NCBI GenBank assembly: GCA_964563435.1
Contig: CAZLXI010000009.1
Span: 62,001-126,000, forward strand
DNA: 64,000 bases
Direction: 5' to 3'
Source: Leadbetterella sp964563435
GTDB lineage: Bacteria; Bacteroidota; Bacteroidia; Cytophagales; Spirosomataceae
Below, piece by piece: positions 41,676 to 50,425 of this stretch (position 1 is the first letter of the stretch; every line of letters begins with the position of its first letter). The position numbers were made by a program, and so were the translations under genes. Below the pieces are notes generated by a model. That model was given only the letters and a program-made list of their open reading frames with translations. It was not told where the DNA came from and did not search any database.

Positions 41676-42863
41676 ATGGCTAATTCATCAATAAACCGGG
41701 AGGAGTTTGATCTGCACGATGTGATCATCACATTTGATGCGCATATCGATATCCGGGATAACTTCAATTCAAAAGAAAATCCGGCCTCGAAAGAGACCGG
41801 AGACCAGTTGGATTTACCCAAGCTGAAGCGGGGCAACCTGGACCTGGTCAACCTGGCCTTATACGCTGAAACTACGGCTCCTTCCGGTCAAAATTATAAG
41901 GAAGCCGAAAGGGTCGTTTTTAAAAAGCTTCATGCTATTCGAAACTGGGTAAAAGAAAACCCGGATGAACTGGACCTGGTATTCAATTCACCCGATTTCG
42001 AGCGGGTGGCTTTCAGTAAACGCCGTGGTATTTTGTTAAGTTTTCAAAATGCCTTCTGGTTCAATGACCTCGATACCATTGAGAGGTTATATGAGGAAGG
42101 GGTCAGGATCTTCGGGTTTAATCACATAGGGAATAATGCATTTTCCGGATCTTCCCGACCGGTAGCGGCCCATGGTGACAAAGAGAACCAGGGACTGACT
42201 CCGCTGGGCTTTGATGCGGTAAAGAAACTCAATGACCTGGGGATAGTGGTAGATGTGTCACAGGCATCCGTAAAGTCGGTTCTGGATACGGTGGAAGCCA
42301 GCCGGCACCCGGTGGTGGCCACGCATAGCGGCGCCCGGGCTAAAGTAGATAATGCCCGAAACCTGAGCGACGAAGAGCTCAAAGCTATCGCTGCAAAAGG
42401 CGGAATCGTGCACGTGGTGGCTTTTGCCAGCTACCTGAAAAATGATCCTGCCCGGTTTGCAGAATACAAAAAGCAAATACTCGATCCCTTCGGACTGACC
42501 TACCTGGGGGGTGACCCGAAAGAAAAGCTGAGCGAAGCCGATTACAGGAAATACAGGAAAAATTACCTTGAATTCTCCAAAAGCAGCTGGAAATATGCCA
42601 CGCTCGAAGACTACCTTAACTCTGTGGATTATGTGGTTAAGCTGATAGGGGTGGATCATACGGGCCTGGCATCAGACTTTAATCATGGCGGTGGTGTAGT
42701 GGGGTTTTCACACGTGGGTGAAGCCCGGAACATTACGTTGGGTTTGCAAAAGAGAGGATATTCGGAGGCCGATATCCGGAAACTTTGGGGGAGAAACTTC
42801 TTCTTCCTGCTTGACAAAATTGAGAAAGATTCCAAAAATAACCCCTGGGGAGTATCAAAATGA
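41676..42863 (+). CDS. Membrane dipeptidase (M19 family)
   Basis: The 395-residue protein has the M19 motifs ITFDAHIDIRDNF (metal site), ILLSFQNAFWF, GVRIFGFNHIGNNAF, GIVVDVSQASVKSVLDTVEA, HPVVATHSGARA and IGVDHTGLASDFNHGGGVVG. M19 enzymes (renal dipeptidase) split dipeptides, including Cys-Gly and S-conjugates, which fits the sulfur island; the true substrate is not known. No signal peptide is visible, so it appears cytoplasmic. An ATG at 41640 is rejected because it overlaps the hairpin. The stop overlaps the next gene by 4 nt. Confidence 0.88.
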   Translation: MANSSINREEFDLHDVIITFDAHIDIRDNFNSKENPASKETGDQLDLPKLKRGNLDLVNLALYAETTAPSGQNYKEAERVVFKKLHAIRNWVKENPDELDLVFNSPDFERVAFSKRRGILLSFQNAFWFNDLDTIERLYEEGVRIFGFNHIGNNAFSGSSRPVAAHGDKENQGLTPLGFDAVKKLNDLGIVVDVSQASVKSVLDTVEASRHPVVATHSGARAKVDNARNLSDEELKAIAAKGGIVHVVAFASYLKNDPARFAEYKKQILDPFGLTYLGGDPKEKLSEADYRKYRKNYLEFSKSSWKYATLEDYLNSVDYVVKLIGVDHTGLASDFNHGGGVVGFSHVGEARNITLGLQKRGYSEADIRKLWGRNFFFLLDKIEKDSKNNPWGVSK

Positions 42864-43726
42864 AACGAATTGATTTTATAAAGACCCTGTCGCTACTGCC
42901 GCTGGCAGGGACCACCGCTTACGCCGGCTCATTGAGCGCCCTGGAAGACGGGAAAAGTACGGCACGAACTCCGCTTTTGTTTATCGGTCATGGAAGCCCC
43001 ATAAACGGTATCCGCGATAATATTTACAGCAATGCCTGGAAAGAGCTGGGAGAAAAACTGGAAACCCCCAGGGCCGTGATCTGTATTTCGGCCCACTGGC
43101 TGACCAAAGGTACTTTTGTAACTGCTTTGGAAGAACCGCCCACTATTCATACGTTCAACAACTTTCCCCATGAACTGTTTGAGGTCAGATATGCTGCCAA
43201 AGGTGACCCCGCGCTGGCCGTAGAAACCCAAAAGCTGATCAGCACCGCCCGGGTGGGTTTAAGTCATGACTGGGGCATAGACCACGGGGCATGGATCGTG
43301 CTGAAAAGGTTATTTCCCCTGGCCAACGTTCCGGTGATTCAGCTGAGTGTAGATTACTCCCAGCCCGCAGAGTACCATTATCGCCTGGGTAAGCAGCTGG
43401 CCTCATTGCGCAGGAAAGGCGTATTGATAGTAGGGAGCGGAAACATCATTCATAATCTTTATACAACAAAGGCGGAGAGTAAGCCCTACGACTGGGCCCT
43501 GGAGGCGAGAGAGAAGTTCAATGCCTTTATAGAAGACGGAAATCATCTGCCGTTATTAAAGTACCAGAGCCTGGGTTCCTGGGCTACGAATGCCGTACCT
43601 GCTCCGGATCATTATTTTCCCCTGTTATATATATTGGGATTGCAGGAAAAGGGTGAGCGGGTCAGCTTCTTTAACGATGATATCCTTTCTGGAAGCTTAT
43701 CGATGACATCGCTCCGTATTCATTAA
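42860..43726 (+). CDS. LigB/DODA-type extradiol ring-cleavage dioxygenase (YgiD family), exported
   Basis: The 288-residue protein begins with a signal-like segment (FIKTLSLLPLAGTTAYAG) and has FIGHGSPINGI, CISAHWLTKGTFVTALEEPP, TIHTFNNFPHELFEVRY, LSHDWGIDHGAWIVLKRLFP and VGSGNIIHNL, the usual YgiD/LigB metal-site pattern. The family opens aromatic rings such as DOPA in some members. A signal peptide on this family is unusual, and its place after a dipeptidase suggests it acts on a peptide-derived or thiol-containing imidazole/catechol compound; that is inference. It ends before a strong bidirectional terminator. Confidence 0.85.
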   Translation: MKRIDFIKTLSLLPLAGTTAYAGSLSALEDGKSTARTPLLFIGHGSPINGIRDNIYSNAWKELGEKLETPRAVICISAHWLTKGTFVTALEEPPTIHTFNNFPHELFEVRYAAKGDPALAVETQKLISTARVGLSHDWGIDHGAWIVLKRLFPLANVPVIQLSVDYSQPAEYHYRLGKQLASLRRKGVLIVGSGNIIHNLYTTKAESKPYDWALEAREKFNAFIEDGNHLPLLKYQSLGSWATNAVPAPDHYFPLLYILGLQEKGERVSFFNDDILSGSLSMTSLRIH

Positions 43727-43769
43727 GAAAGTAGTTTGCATATATAAATATGAAATAGGTTAGATAGTA

Positions 43770-43806
43770 AAATTCCCGGACTTTCTGAGTCCGGGAATTT
43801 TTTTTA
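43770..43806. terminator. Bidirectional terminator between ygiD-like and M14 genes
   Basis: A perfect 13-bp stem (43770-43782 with 43788-43800) with a 5-nt loop is followed by seven T residues. The arms are flanked by A/T runs on both sides and the genes are convergent. Confidence 0.9.
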
Positions 43807-45033
43807 TCAATACCTTAATGATTCTTCTTTCAGCAGATCCAACAAGATTTCGGCAGATTTCTTACTTTTCTCTTTAATAAAACTCTCCGGGGTTTTATCG
43901 CCTATCTCAAACACAAGTGATTCGGCGCCGTAGGTCTCGAAGAGATAACTAAAGGCGGTAGAAGTAGGGGGCTCGAAATACAGCGGTTTTATGTTGGGGT
44001 CATAGCCGGGTACTTCATTTTTGAGTTTTGAAAGCCATTTACTGATCAGTCCGGGAGAATTCGTTTTAAATTTGGGATCGAGCGTGTAGTATATATCATC
44101 ATGAGTGGAGTGGAAATCGATGGCAAATACTAAGGTATCGGTGCTTTGGATCCTGCTTTTGAGGTAATCGCGGATAGCCCGGGTTTCAGGCTGGTTAAAA
44201 TCGGCCCAGTCTCTGTTCAGGTCAACCCCGCCCTGGTTATGCCGCCAGTGGCCGTTGTCTACTCCATCGGGGTTTACGAGTGGAAAAACCCAGATATGAA
44301 AGAGTTCTTTAGATTCTGAATTATTGAGGGCCTCCACAAAATGCATAAGTGCCAGATGGCCCGTCACTTCGGGAGGGTGCTGCCTTCCCATGATCACCAC
44401 TTTACGCCGGCTTTGGGTATTTCCGATCTCCACCACCGGAATGGCCTTCCCGAGGGTAGATGTACCGGCAGAACCTGATCTCACGTTCCTCAGAGAGCGG
44501 ATCCATTGGTCTACTTCGCCACTGGCGATGAGGGGCTGTGCGGCTACAAACACGGGTTTCGCTGAAACTTTCAACCGGAAGGTATATTCGTTACCGGCTC
44601 CGGTGCCGCTCCTGGTTATCCAGGCACCGGACTCTGTTCTGATCTTCGGGTCGTACCGATGCCTGAAATTTTCAGGATATACCAATTTGATAGAAATCTC
44701 CTTTTCTTCGTCTGATGCTATTTCAAAGGCATACCAGGGGCTTGAATTGACCGGCTGGTTTTCAGGAGATATGCATAGCCGGACGAGGGTGTCATTTTCA
44801 AGTTCCGCGAAATTTACACGGGCCCCGTCAAATGAATTGGACACCCGGATATTTCCCAGCTTATAGGTACCTTTCCATTGGGAGGTGACGGGTTTAGACT
44901 CCGTATTTACGGCTTTTATGGGCTCCTGGCCTTTAAAACGCTCTGCCGGCTGCTGTGCCGGGAGAGCAGCCGGGGAAAGTATACTTAAAAGAATTATATT
45001 TACAGCTATCGGCCTTAAGTAATTAAAATGCAT
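43807..45033 (-). CDS. M14-family zinc carboxypeptidase
   Basis: The 408-residue protein has a signal peptide (NIILLSILSPAALPAQ), an N-terminal beta domain, and the M14 zinc motif MGRQHPPEVTGHLAL, NPDGVDNGHWRHNQGGVDLN, FAIDFHSTHDDIYYTL and the general-base region SLVFEIGDKTPESF. It removes C-terminal residues from peptides in the periplasm. It lies 42 bp after metQ on the same strand and may be the last gene of the encapsulin operon. Together with the M19 and S9 peptidases it suggests peptide-bound sulfur as substrate. Confidence 0.88.
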   Translation of the reverse strand: MHFNYLRPIAVNIILLSILSPAALPAQQPAERFKGQEPIKAVNTESKPVTSQWKGTYKLGNIRVSNSFDGARVNFAELENDTLVRLCISPENQPVNSSPWYAFEIASDEEKEISIKLVYPENFRHRYDPKIRTESGAWITRSGTGAGNEYTFRLKVSAKPVFVAAQPLIASGEVDQWIRSLRNVRSGSAGTSTLGKAIPVVEIGNTQSRRKVVIMGRQHPPEVTGHLALMHFVEALNNSESKELFHIWVFPLVNPDGVDNGHWRHNQGGVDLNRDWADFNQPETRAIRDYLKSRIQSTDTLVFAIDFHSTHDDIYYTLDPKFKTNSPGLISKWLSKLKNEVPGYDPNIKPLYFEPPTSTAFSYLFETYGAESLVFEIGDKTPESFIKEKSKKSAEILLDLLKEESLRY

Positions 45034-45075
45034 AGATAAGACAATTCAGATGACACTTTTACTTTTTTATATGGC

Positions 45076-45879
45076 TCACCACCCCTTCACCGCTCCGCCT
45101 TTAAAAACCTTTAAAGCAGCGAGCTCCACTTCCTCAGATTGATACGATTTTACGAAGTTTTTCACTTTCTCTTCATTTTTATTGTCTTCCCGCGATACAA
45201 TTACATTGACATAAGGCGAGTCTTTGTCTTCCTTCAGAATACCGTACTTATCCGGGTCTAAGCCGGATTGGGCCGCAAAATTGCTGTTAATTACGGCTAT
45301 TGTGACGTTTCTGTCATCCAGAATTCTCGGGAGCTGCGGAGCTTCTATTTCCAATAAGTTCAGATTTTTCGGATTTTCGACAATGTCAATAACCTTGGGA
45401 AGCAGGCCTGTCCCGTCTTTAAGCTTCAGCAGGCCGTTCTTCTCCAATAGCAGCAGTGCGCGCCCGCCATTGGTGGGGTCATTGGGGATCACTACCGTAC
45501 TGCCGCTGTGAAGGTTTTCGATCGACCTGATTTTTTTGGAATAGGCAACAAGAGGATATACGAAGGTCTTTCCCAGCACCGCCAGCTTATAACCCCGCTG
45601 CCTGGATTGCTCTTCGAGGTAAGGCACATGCTGAAAAGCATTCACATCAATATCGCCCTGGTTCAGGGCTTCATTCGGTACTACATATTCATTGAATGTA
45701 ACCAGCTCTACTTCCAGGCCATATTTCTCTTTGGCCACTTTTTGAGCGGCTTCGGCTATTTCCCGTTCAGGTCCGGAGGTAATGCCTACTCTCAGGTGGT
45801 TAGGGTCATCATTTCCGGAAGTACATGAATTAAACAGTATCGTTACCGCGACAAAGGCGGTCTTTATTTTTTTTACCAT
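45076..45879 (-). CDS. metQ: Methionine ABC transporter substrate-binding lipoprotein
   Basis: The 267-residue protein has a lipoprotein signal (TAFVAVTILFNSC) and the NLPA/MetQ motifs LRVGITSGPEREIAEAAQK, DVNAFQHVPYLEEQ, IPNDPTNGGRALLLLEKNG and LKDGTGLLPKVIDIVENPKN. It binds methionine or related compounds and delivers them to MetI. It follows metI by 2 nt in an operon ordered N, I, Q. MetQ copies next to encapsulin genes have been noted with sulfur-limitation responses. Confidence 0.94.
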   Translation of the reverse strand: MVKKIKTAFVAVTILFNSCTSGNDDPNHLRVGITSGPEREIAEAAQKVAKEKYGLEVELVTFNEYVVPNEALNQGDIDVNAFQHVPYLEEQSRQRGYKLAVLGKTFVYPLVAYSKKIRSIENLHSGSTVVIPNDPTNGGRALLLLEKNGLLKLKDGTGLLPKVIDIVENPKNLNLLEIEAPQLPRILDDRNVTIAVINSNFAAQSGLDPDKYGILKEDKDSPYVNVIVSREDNKNEEKVKNFVKSYQSEEVELAALKVFKGGAVKGW

Positions 45880-45881
45880 AA

Positions 45882-46535
45882 CTATCGGTGATTAAATCGT
45901 TTTGAAAGCCGGTCTCCGGCAAATTGTATACTAAAAACCAACGCCACCAGCAGGAGCAAAACGCTGTTCATAATAAAGGTATCGTAGCCGATATAGCCGT
46001 ATTGATACCCGATCTGCCCTAATCCGCCGGCTCCTACGGCACCGCCCATGGCAGAGTACCCTACCAGCGTAATAAGGGTGATGGTCACGTTGTTTACCAG
46101 GGAGGGGAGAGCTTCGGGAAGAAGCACCCTGGTAATGATCTGAAAGGGGCTCGCTCCCATACTTCGGGCGGTTTCTACCAGACCGGCAGGAACTTCCAGC
46201 AGGCTGTTTTCTACGAGGCGTGCTATAAACGGGGCGGCACCGATACTCAAAGGCACCAACGCCGCCGTAACCCCGATAGACGTACCCACCAGGATACGGG
46301 TAAAAGGGATCATCCAGACGATAAGGATAATAAACGGAACAGAGCGGAACCCATTGACCAGAACCGAAAGAAGGCGATTATACAACCGGTTTTCGAGGAG
46401 CTGGCCTTCTTTGGTCAGGTATAAAAGTATACCCACGGGAAGCCCGATAAGAAACCCGAAAAAACCCGAAGCGATGGTCATAAACAGGGTTTCACGAAGT
46501 CCTTTTAACAATAGCAAAAATGTAGGATCAGGCAT
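45882..46535 (-). CDS. metI: Methionine ABC transporter permease
   Basis: The 217-residue protein has about five membrane segments and the MetI patterns GLRETLFMTIASGFFGFLIG, VARSMGASPFQIITRVLLPE (ETARSMGASPFQ) and EALPSLVNNVTITLITLVGY. It forms the channel of the methionine importer. Its start overlaps the metN end by 8 nt. Confidence 0.94.
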   Translation of the reverse strand: MPDPTFLLLLKGLRETLFMTIASGFFGFLIGLPVGILLYLTKEGQLLENRLYNRLLSVLVNGFRSVPFIILIVWMIPFTRILVGTSIGVTAALVPLSIGAAPFIARLVENSLLEVPAGLVETARSMGASPFQIITRVLLPEALPSLVNNVTITLITLVGYSAMGGAVGAGGLGQIGYQYGYIGYDTFIMNSVLLLLVALVFSIQFAGDRLSKRFNHR

Positions 46536-47538
46536 ACCCCCTTACGGCGTTTTTAATATTCTTGTCGTTAAAGTACTGAATAGCTTTGTCAGCACTTTCC
46601 TTATCTGCTCTCAGCTCAAGCAGCAGCTTCCCGAAATTTCCTTCTCCCAAGAACTCAATATCCGCCTTCAATAACCGGTACGGGATTTTGAACCGGGAAT
46701 AAAGGGTGTCTATCAGGCGTTCAAATGAAATGGTTCCATTCAGCTCTACTTCTACAATGGGGAATAAGCCCTCAGCATAATTATTCCCCAGACGGCTGTA
46801 AATTTCTTGTGGTAAAGCCATAGTTTCTGATTTTATAAATTGTTTGATGATCTCGTTTTGTATCAGCCCGGAGAGTGTTCCCTCCGCAAGCAGCCTCCCA
46901 TGGTCTATCACCGCCACATGATTACAAATGGCCCTGATCACATCCATTTCGTGTGTGATCAGCAAAATGGTGATTTTAAGTCTTTGATTGATATCCCACA
47001 GCAGCTGCAGGATGGTCTGGGTAGTGGCCGGATCCAAAGCGCTCGTAGCTTCATCACAGAGTAACACGTAAGGATCGTTGGCCAGGGCCCGGGCGATAGC
47101 CACTCTTTGTTTTTGTCCGCCCGAAAGGCTTTTCGGATATTCGTTTGCTTTTTCCTGCAAACCCACCAGGTCGAGCAGTTCTGTGACCTTTTCTGCAATT
47201 CGGGCCTGCGGCACCCGGTCCAGTTCCAAGGGCAGAGCGACATTCTCAAAGACCGTCCGGGACGAAAGCAGGTTGAAATGCTGAAATATCATGCCGATCT
47301 TCTTCCGTTCTTCGACCAGTTTTTTGGAGGAAAGAGATGTCAGGATCTTCCCGTTAATAATGATCTGACCCGTATCGGGCTTTTCCAGCAGGTTAACAGT
47401 TCTGATCAGCGTACTTTTTCCGGCACCTGAACTCCCGATAATGCCTACGATATCGCCTTCTTTTACCTCCAGGCTTACGTTATCCAGTACCCGAAAAGTG
47501 CCGTTAAATGTTTTTGATATGTTTTGGATGGAAATCAT
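46528..47538 (-). CDS. metN: Methionine ABC transporter ATPase with NIL domain
   Basis: The 336-residue protein has Walker A GSSGAGKSTLIRTV, the signature YPKSLSGGQKQRVAIARALA, Walker B VLLCDEATSALDP, and a C-terminal NIL domain (about 260-336) that senses methionine in MetN. It energises import. The 3' end overlaps metI and its ATG overlaps the cysteine desulfurase stop by 4 nt (ATGA), so both are coupled. Confidence 0.95.
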   Translation of the reverse strand: MISIQNISKTFNGTFRVLDNVSLEVKEGDIVGIIGSSGAGKSTLIRTVNLLEKPDTGQIIINGKILTSLSSKKLVEERKKIGMIFQHFNLLSSRTVFENVALPLELDRVPQARIAEKVTELLDLVGLQEKANEYPKSLSGGQKQRVAIARALANDPYVLLCDEATSALDPATTQTILQLLWDINQRLKITILLITHEMDVIRAICNHVAVIDHGRLLAEGTLSGLIQNEIIKQFIKSETMALPQEIYSRLGNNYAEGLFPIVEVELNGTISFERLIDTLYSRFKIPYRLLKADIEFLGEGNFGKLLLELRADKESADKAIQYFNDKNIKNAVRGYA

Positions 47539-49322
47539 TTTCTTTGCCCGGAAAGCCGGTAAATAATTTGGGCCAGATGATCTGCTTCGGCTTTGGTGTT
47601 ATAGAATGCAAAAGAGGGCCGTACGGAAGTTTCATAACCTAGCCTCCGGAGGATAGGCTGGGCACAGTGATGCCCGGTTCTTACCGCTATCCCGTATTCG
47701 TTCAGCACTTTTCCCACTTCTTCGTTCGAATAACCTTTCAGGGTAAAAGATAATACACTCGCTTTGTCTTTTGCCGTTCCGATGAGCTTCACACCCGGTA
47801 TTTGCTTAAACTGATACGTAGCATATTCCAGCAGCTCATGTTCGTATCTGCCGATATTTTCGATGCCGATTTTCTGTACATATTGCAATGCGGCGCCCAA
47901 ACCCACTGCATCGGCTATGTTGCCAGTTCCTGCTTCAAAACGGTTAGGGGCGGGGTGAAAGAGCGTACGTTCAAAGGTTACATCCTGTATCATGTTTCCA
48001 CCCCCCTGGTAGGGCTGCAGCGTATTCAACAGTTCTTCTTTCCCATACAGGACCCCGATGCCCGTAGGCCCGAAAATCTTGTGGCCGGACAGTACAAAGA
48101 AATCGGGGTTCAGATATTGGAGATCCACTTTAAAGTGTGAAACCGATTGTGCTCCGTCGAGCAATACTTTTGCACCGGCCGCATGCGCCAGGTCGATGAT
48201 CTTTTTTGCAGGCGTTACCGTACCCAGGGCATTGCTGACATGGGTGAAAGTAACCAGTTTGGTTTTGGGGTTTAACAGCTTTATGTATTCATCCAGGAGC
48301 AGCTCACCGTCGTCATTTACCGGGATCACCCTGATCCTGAAGCCTTTTTTCTGCGCCAGTAATTGCCACGGAACAATATTGGCGTGGTGTTCCAGATGAC
48401 TGATGATGATTTCATCGTCTTTGCCCAGAAACTGGTCTCCCCAGGTGGCCGCTACAAGATTAACAGACTCTGTGGTACCGCGGGTAAAGATGATTTCGTT
48501 GACAGAACCCGCATTGATAAATTGCTGAACGGTCTTCCGGGCATCTTCATACGCATCTGTTGCTTTTGCTGCCAGCGCATGGGCGGCACGGTGAATATTT
48601 GAATTTTCGTGCTTGTAGAAATGGCTGAGCCGGTCTATTACGGCCAGCGGCTTTTGTGTGGTAGCTGCGTTGTCAAACCACACCAGCCTTCTGCCGTTAA
48701 TGTATTCACTTAAAATCGGAAAGTCTCTTCTTACGGCTTCTACGTCAAAACGATTTGCCAGGGCCTGGGGATTGGCGGAATAGTTTGCACCCGGATATCC
48801 TGCTTTTACAGGGTCCGGATATGCCTGTGCTTTTTCAAAATAGTAGGTCGGTTCGCCCGGAGAAAAAGGCAACTGGCCGGGAGGATTAAAGGTATTCTGA
48901 AGAGGTAAAACGGATGAAGCACTTTCCGGTTTTGGAGCAGACTGTATATCAAAGGAGGAACCATTACTCCAAACCGGGGCATTGATCCCCGGAGAGGCGC
49001 CGTTTCCTGACACAGCTCCGGGTATCCGGCTATCAAAAAAAGACACGTCAGGCAGAACTGCTTTCGAACTGAAAGGGTCATCGTCTGTGACGGCGGCACT
49101 TTGATGCCATTTTAAGGCTCCTTCATTGGGCGAATCGATGTATAACGGTGGGGGCGCGTGTTTTTCCTCTGAAGGTATCCGGAATGGATCTTTGAACAGG
49201 CCGCTGTCTTCAATATTTCCCTCAGGACTACTTTGCAGGGGTGAATCGCCCGGAACGGCGTGAAAGAACCGGTTGGCCAGTTCTTCCAGTATCCTTTCCG
49301 TTGGTAAATCAGGGTTGGGCAT
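47535..49322 (-). CDS. Encapsulin-cargo cysteine desulfurase with long disordered N-terminus
   Basis: The 595-residue protein is a SufS-type cysteine desulfurase from about residue 191 (RRDFPILSEYINGRRLVWFD; PLP lysine K415 in SGHKIFGPTG; catalytic C553 in RTGHHCAQPILRRLG). Residues 1-190 are proline-, serine- and glycine-rich without predicted fold and include short repeated motifs near the catalytic domain (YYFEKAQAYPDPVKAGYPG). This extension is the encapsulation signal of family 2A encapsulin cargo. The enzyme frees sulfur from cysteine, which the shell can store. It begins 6 nt after the shell gene stop. Confidence 0.9.
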   Translation of the reverse strand: MPNPDLPTERILEELANRFFHAVPGDSPLQSSPEGNIEDSGLFKDPFRIPSEEKHAPPPLYIDSPNEGALKWHQSAAVTDDDPFSSKAVLPDVSFFDSRIPGAVSGNGASPGINAPVWSNGSSFDIQSAPKPESASSVLPLQNTFNPPGQLPFSPGEPTYYFEKAQAYPDPVKAGYPGANYSANPQALANRFDVEAVRRDFPILSEYINGRRLVWFDNAATTQKPLAVIDRLSHFYKHENSNIHRAAHALAAKATDAYEDARKTVQQFINAGSVNEIIFTRGTTESVNLVAATWGDQFLGKDDEIIISHLEHHANIVPWQLLAQKKGFRIRVIPVNDDGELLLDEYIKLLNPKTKLVTFTHVSNALGTVTPAKKIIDLAHAAGAKVLLDGAQSVSHFKVDLQYLNPDFFVLSGHKIFGPTGIGVLYGKEELLNTLQPYQGGGNMIQDVTFERTLFHPAPNRFEAGTGNIADAVGLGAALQYVQKIGIENIGRYEHELLEYATYQFKQIPGVKLIGTAKDKASVLSFTLKGYSNEEVGKVLNEYGIAVRTGHHCAQPILRRLGYETSVRPSFAFYNTKAEADHLAQIIYRLSGQRK

Positions 49323-49328
49323 AAGTAT

Positions 49329-50243
49329 TTAGTACTTGTATTCGTGATAGTTTGTTATGTCTACATCGTCGAGCACAGCCACTGCGTCATCGACCAATAT
49401 TACCAATGAGCAGTAAAGTGAGATCAGGTAAGATGCGATGGCCTTATCGTTAATTCCGGTGTATTTTACACTTAAACCCGGGGTCTGCTCACCCGGAAGA
49501 TTGGGCTGATACAAACCGATCACGCCCTGGCGCGACTCGCCCGTACGGATCAGAAGGATCCTGGTCTTCCCGTTTACCACCGGCACTTTATCGCTGGGTA
49601 CCAGGGGAATCCCCCGCCAGGTTAAAAACTGTGTTCCGAACAGGGAAACAGTGGGAGGCGGAACCCCTCTTCTTGTACACTCCCTGCCGAATGCAGCTAT
49701 GGTCAGCGGATGCAGCAGGAAAAACCCCGGATGCTTCCATACTTTGGTGATCAGTTCATCGAGGTCATCCGGTGTAGGAGCTCCGGTGCGTGTTTTAATG
49801 ATCTGCCTTTCGGCTACATTACTGAGAAGACCGTAATCTTCGTTGTTGATCAGCTCGCTTTCCTGGCGTTCCTTTATTTTTTCGATAGCCAGGCGAAGCT
49901 GCTCGCTGATCTGGTTATAAGGTTTGCTATACAGGTCGGAAACACGCGTGTGGACATCGATAAGCGTATTCACAGCACTCAGGTTATATTCCCTAGGGTT
50001 TTCTTCATAGTCAACGTAAGTGTGGGGAAGAACACTCTCGTCGCGCCGGGAGCAATCTACCTGGATACCTTCTTCTCCCACCACCTTATTTAACCTGAAT
50101 ACGCCCGACTCAACGGGAACCCAGTTTAAAAGGTGAGTCAGCCACCGGGGAGAAATGCTGTCCAATTGTGCTACGCTACGGGCGGCCACAGCAAGCTGCC
50201 GGGCTGCAACATCACCTAATGCTGTTTGAAGTTGTTTTGTCAT
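49329..50243 (-). CDS. Family 2A encapsulin shell protein (SrpI type)
   Basis: The 304-residue protein shows the family 2A start (TALGDVAARQLAVAARSVAQ), then PRWLTHLLNWVPVESGVFRL and the E-loop and A-domain segments KTRTGAPTPDDLDELITKVW, HPGFFLLHPLTIAAFGRECT, RGVPPPTVSLFGTQFLTWRG and YQPNLPGEQTPGLSVKYTGI. HK97-fold subunits of this type build a roughly 25-nm shell that loads a cysteine desulfurase, as described for cyanobacterial SrpI and for Acinetobacter. The desulfurase gene follows directly. The promoter carries an AATCTATAGATT palindrome. Confidence 0.93.
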   Translation of the reverse strand: MTKQLQTALGDVAARQLAVAARSVAQLDSISPRWLTHLLNWVPVESGVFRLNKVVGEEGIQVDCSRRDESVLPHTYVDYEENPREYNLSAVNTLIDVHTRVSDLYSKPYNQISEQLRLAIEKIKERQESELINNEDYGLLSNVAERQIIKTRTGAPTPDDLDELITKVWKHPGFFLLHPLTIAAFGRECTRRGVPPPTVSLFGTQFLTWRGIPLVPSDKVPVVNGKTRILLIRTGESRQGVIGLYQPNLPGEQTPGLSVKYTGINDKAIASYLISLYCSLVILVDDAVAVLDDVDITNYHEYKY

Positions 50244-50286
50244 ATCCGATTTGTTTAATGGTTTTTTGAATAATAGATTACTCGCA

Positions 50287-50332
50287 CAAATATAGAAGTA
50301 TTTCTGATATAAATATATTTAATCTATAGATT
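50287..50332 (-). promoter_or_regulatory. Encapsulin operon promoter with AATCTATAGATT palindrome
   Basis: A minus-strand -7 box TATATTTG (50287-50294) lies 44 bp before the shell ATG. AATCTATAGATT is at 50321-50332, 26 bp upstream of the box, with a second partial copy at 50333-50342. Box sequence and spacing nearly match the TPR operon promoter (36705-36750). Confidence 0.65.
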
Positions 50333-50425
50333 TTATAGATTAAAACATACATGATCTTCTAATTGACTTTCCAAACCAGGGCTTTGCTTAACAACTTCAA
50401 TATTTTAATAAGTGGAACCTGATCA

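Noticed and set aside
45050..45075. TTATATGGCTCAC as a hairpin remnant after metQ
   Set aside because: Single short match without a second arm.
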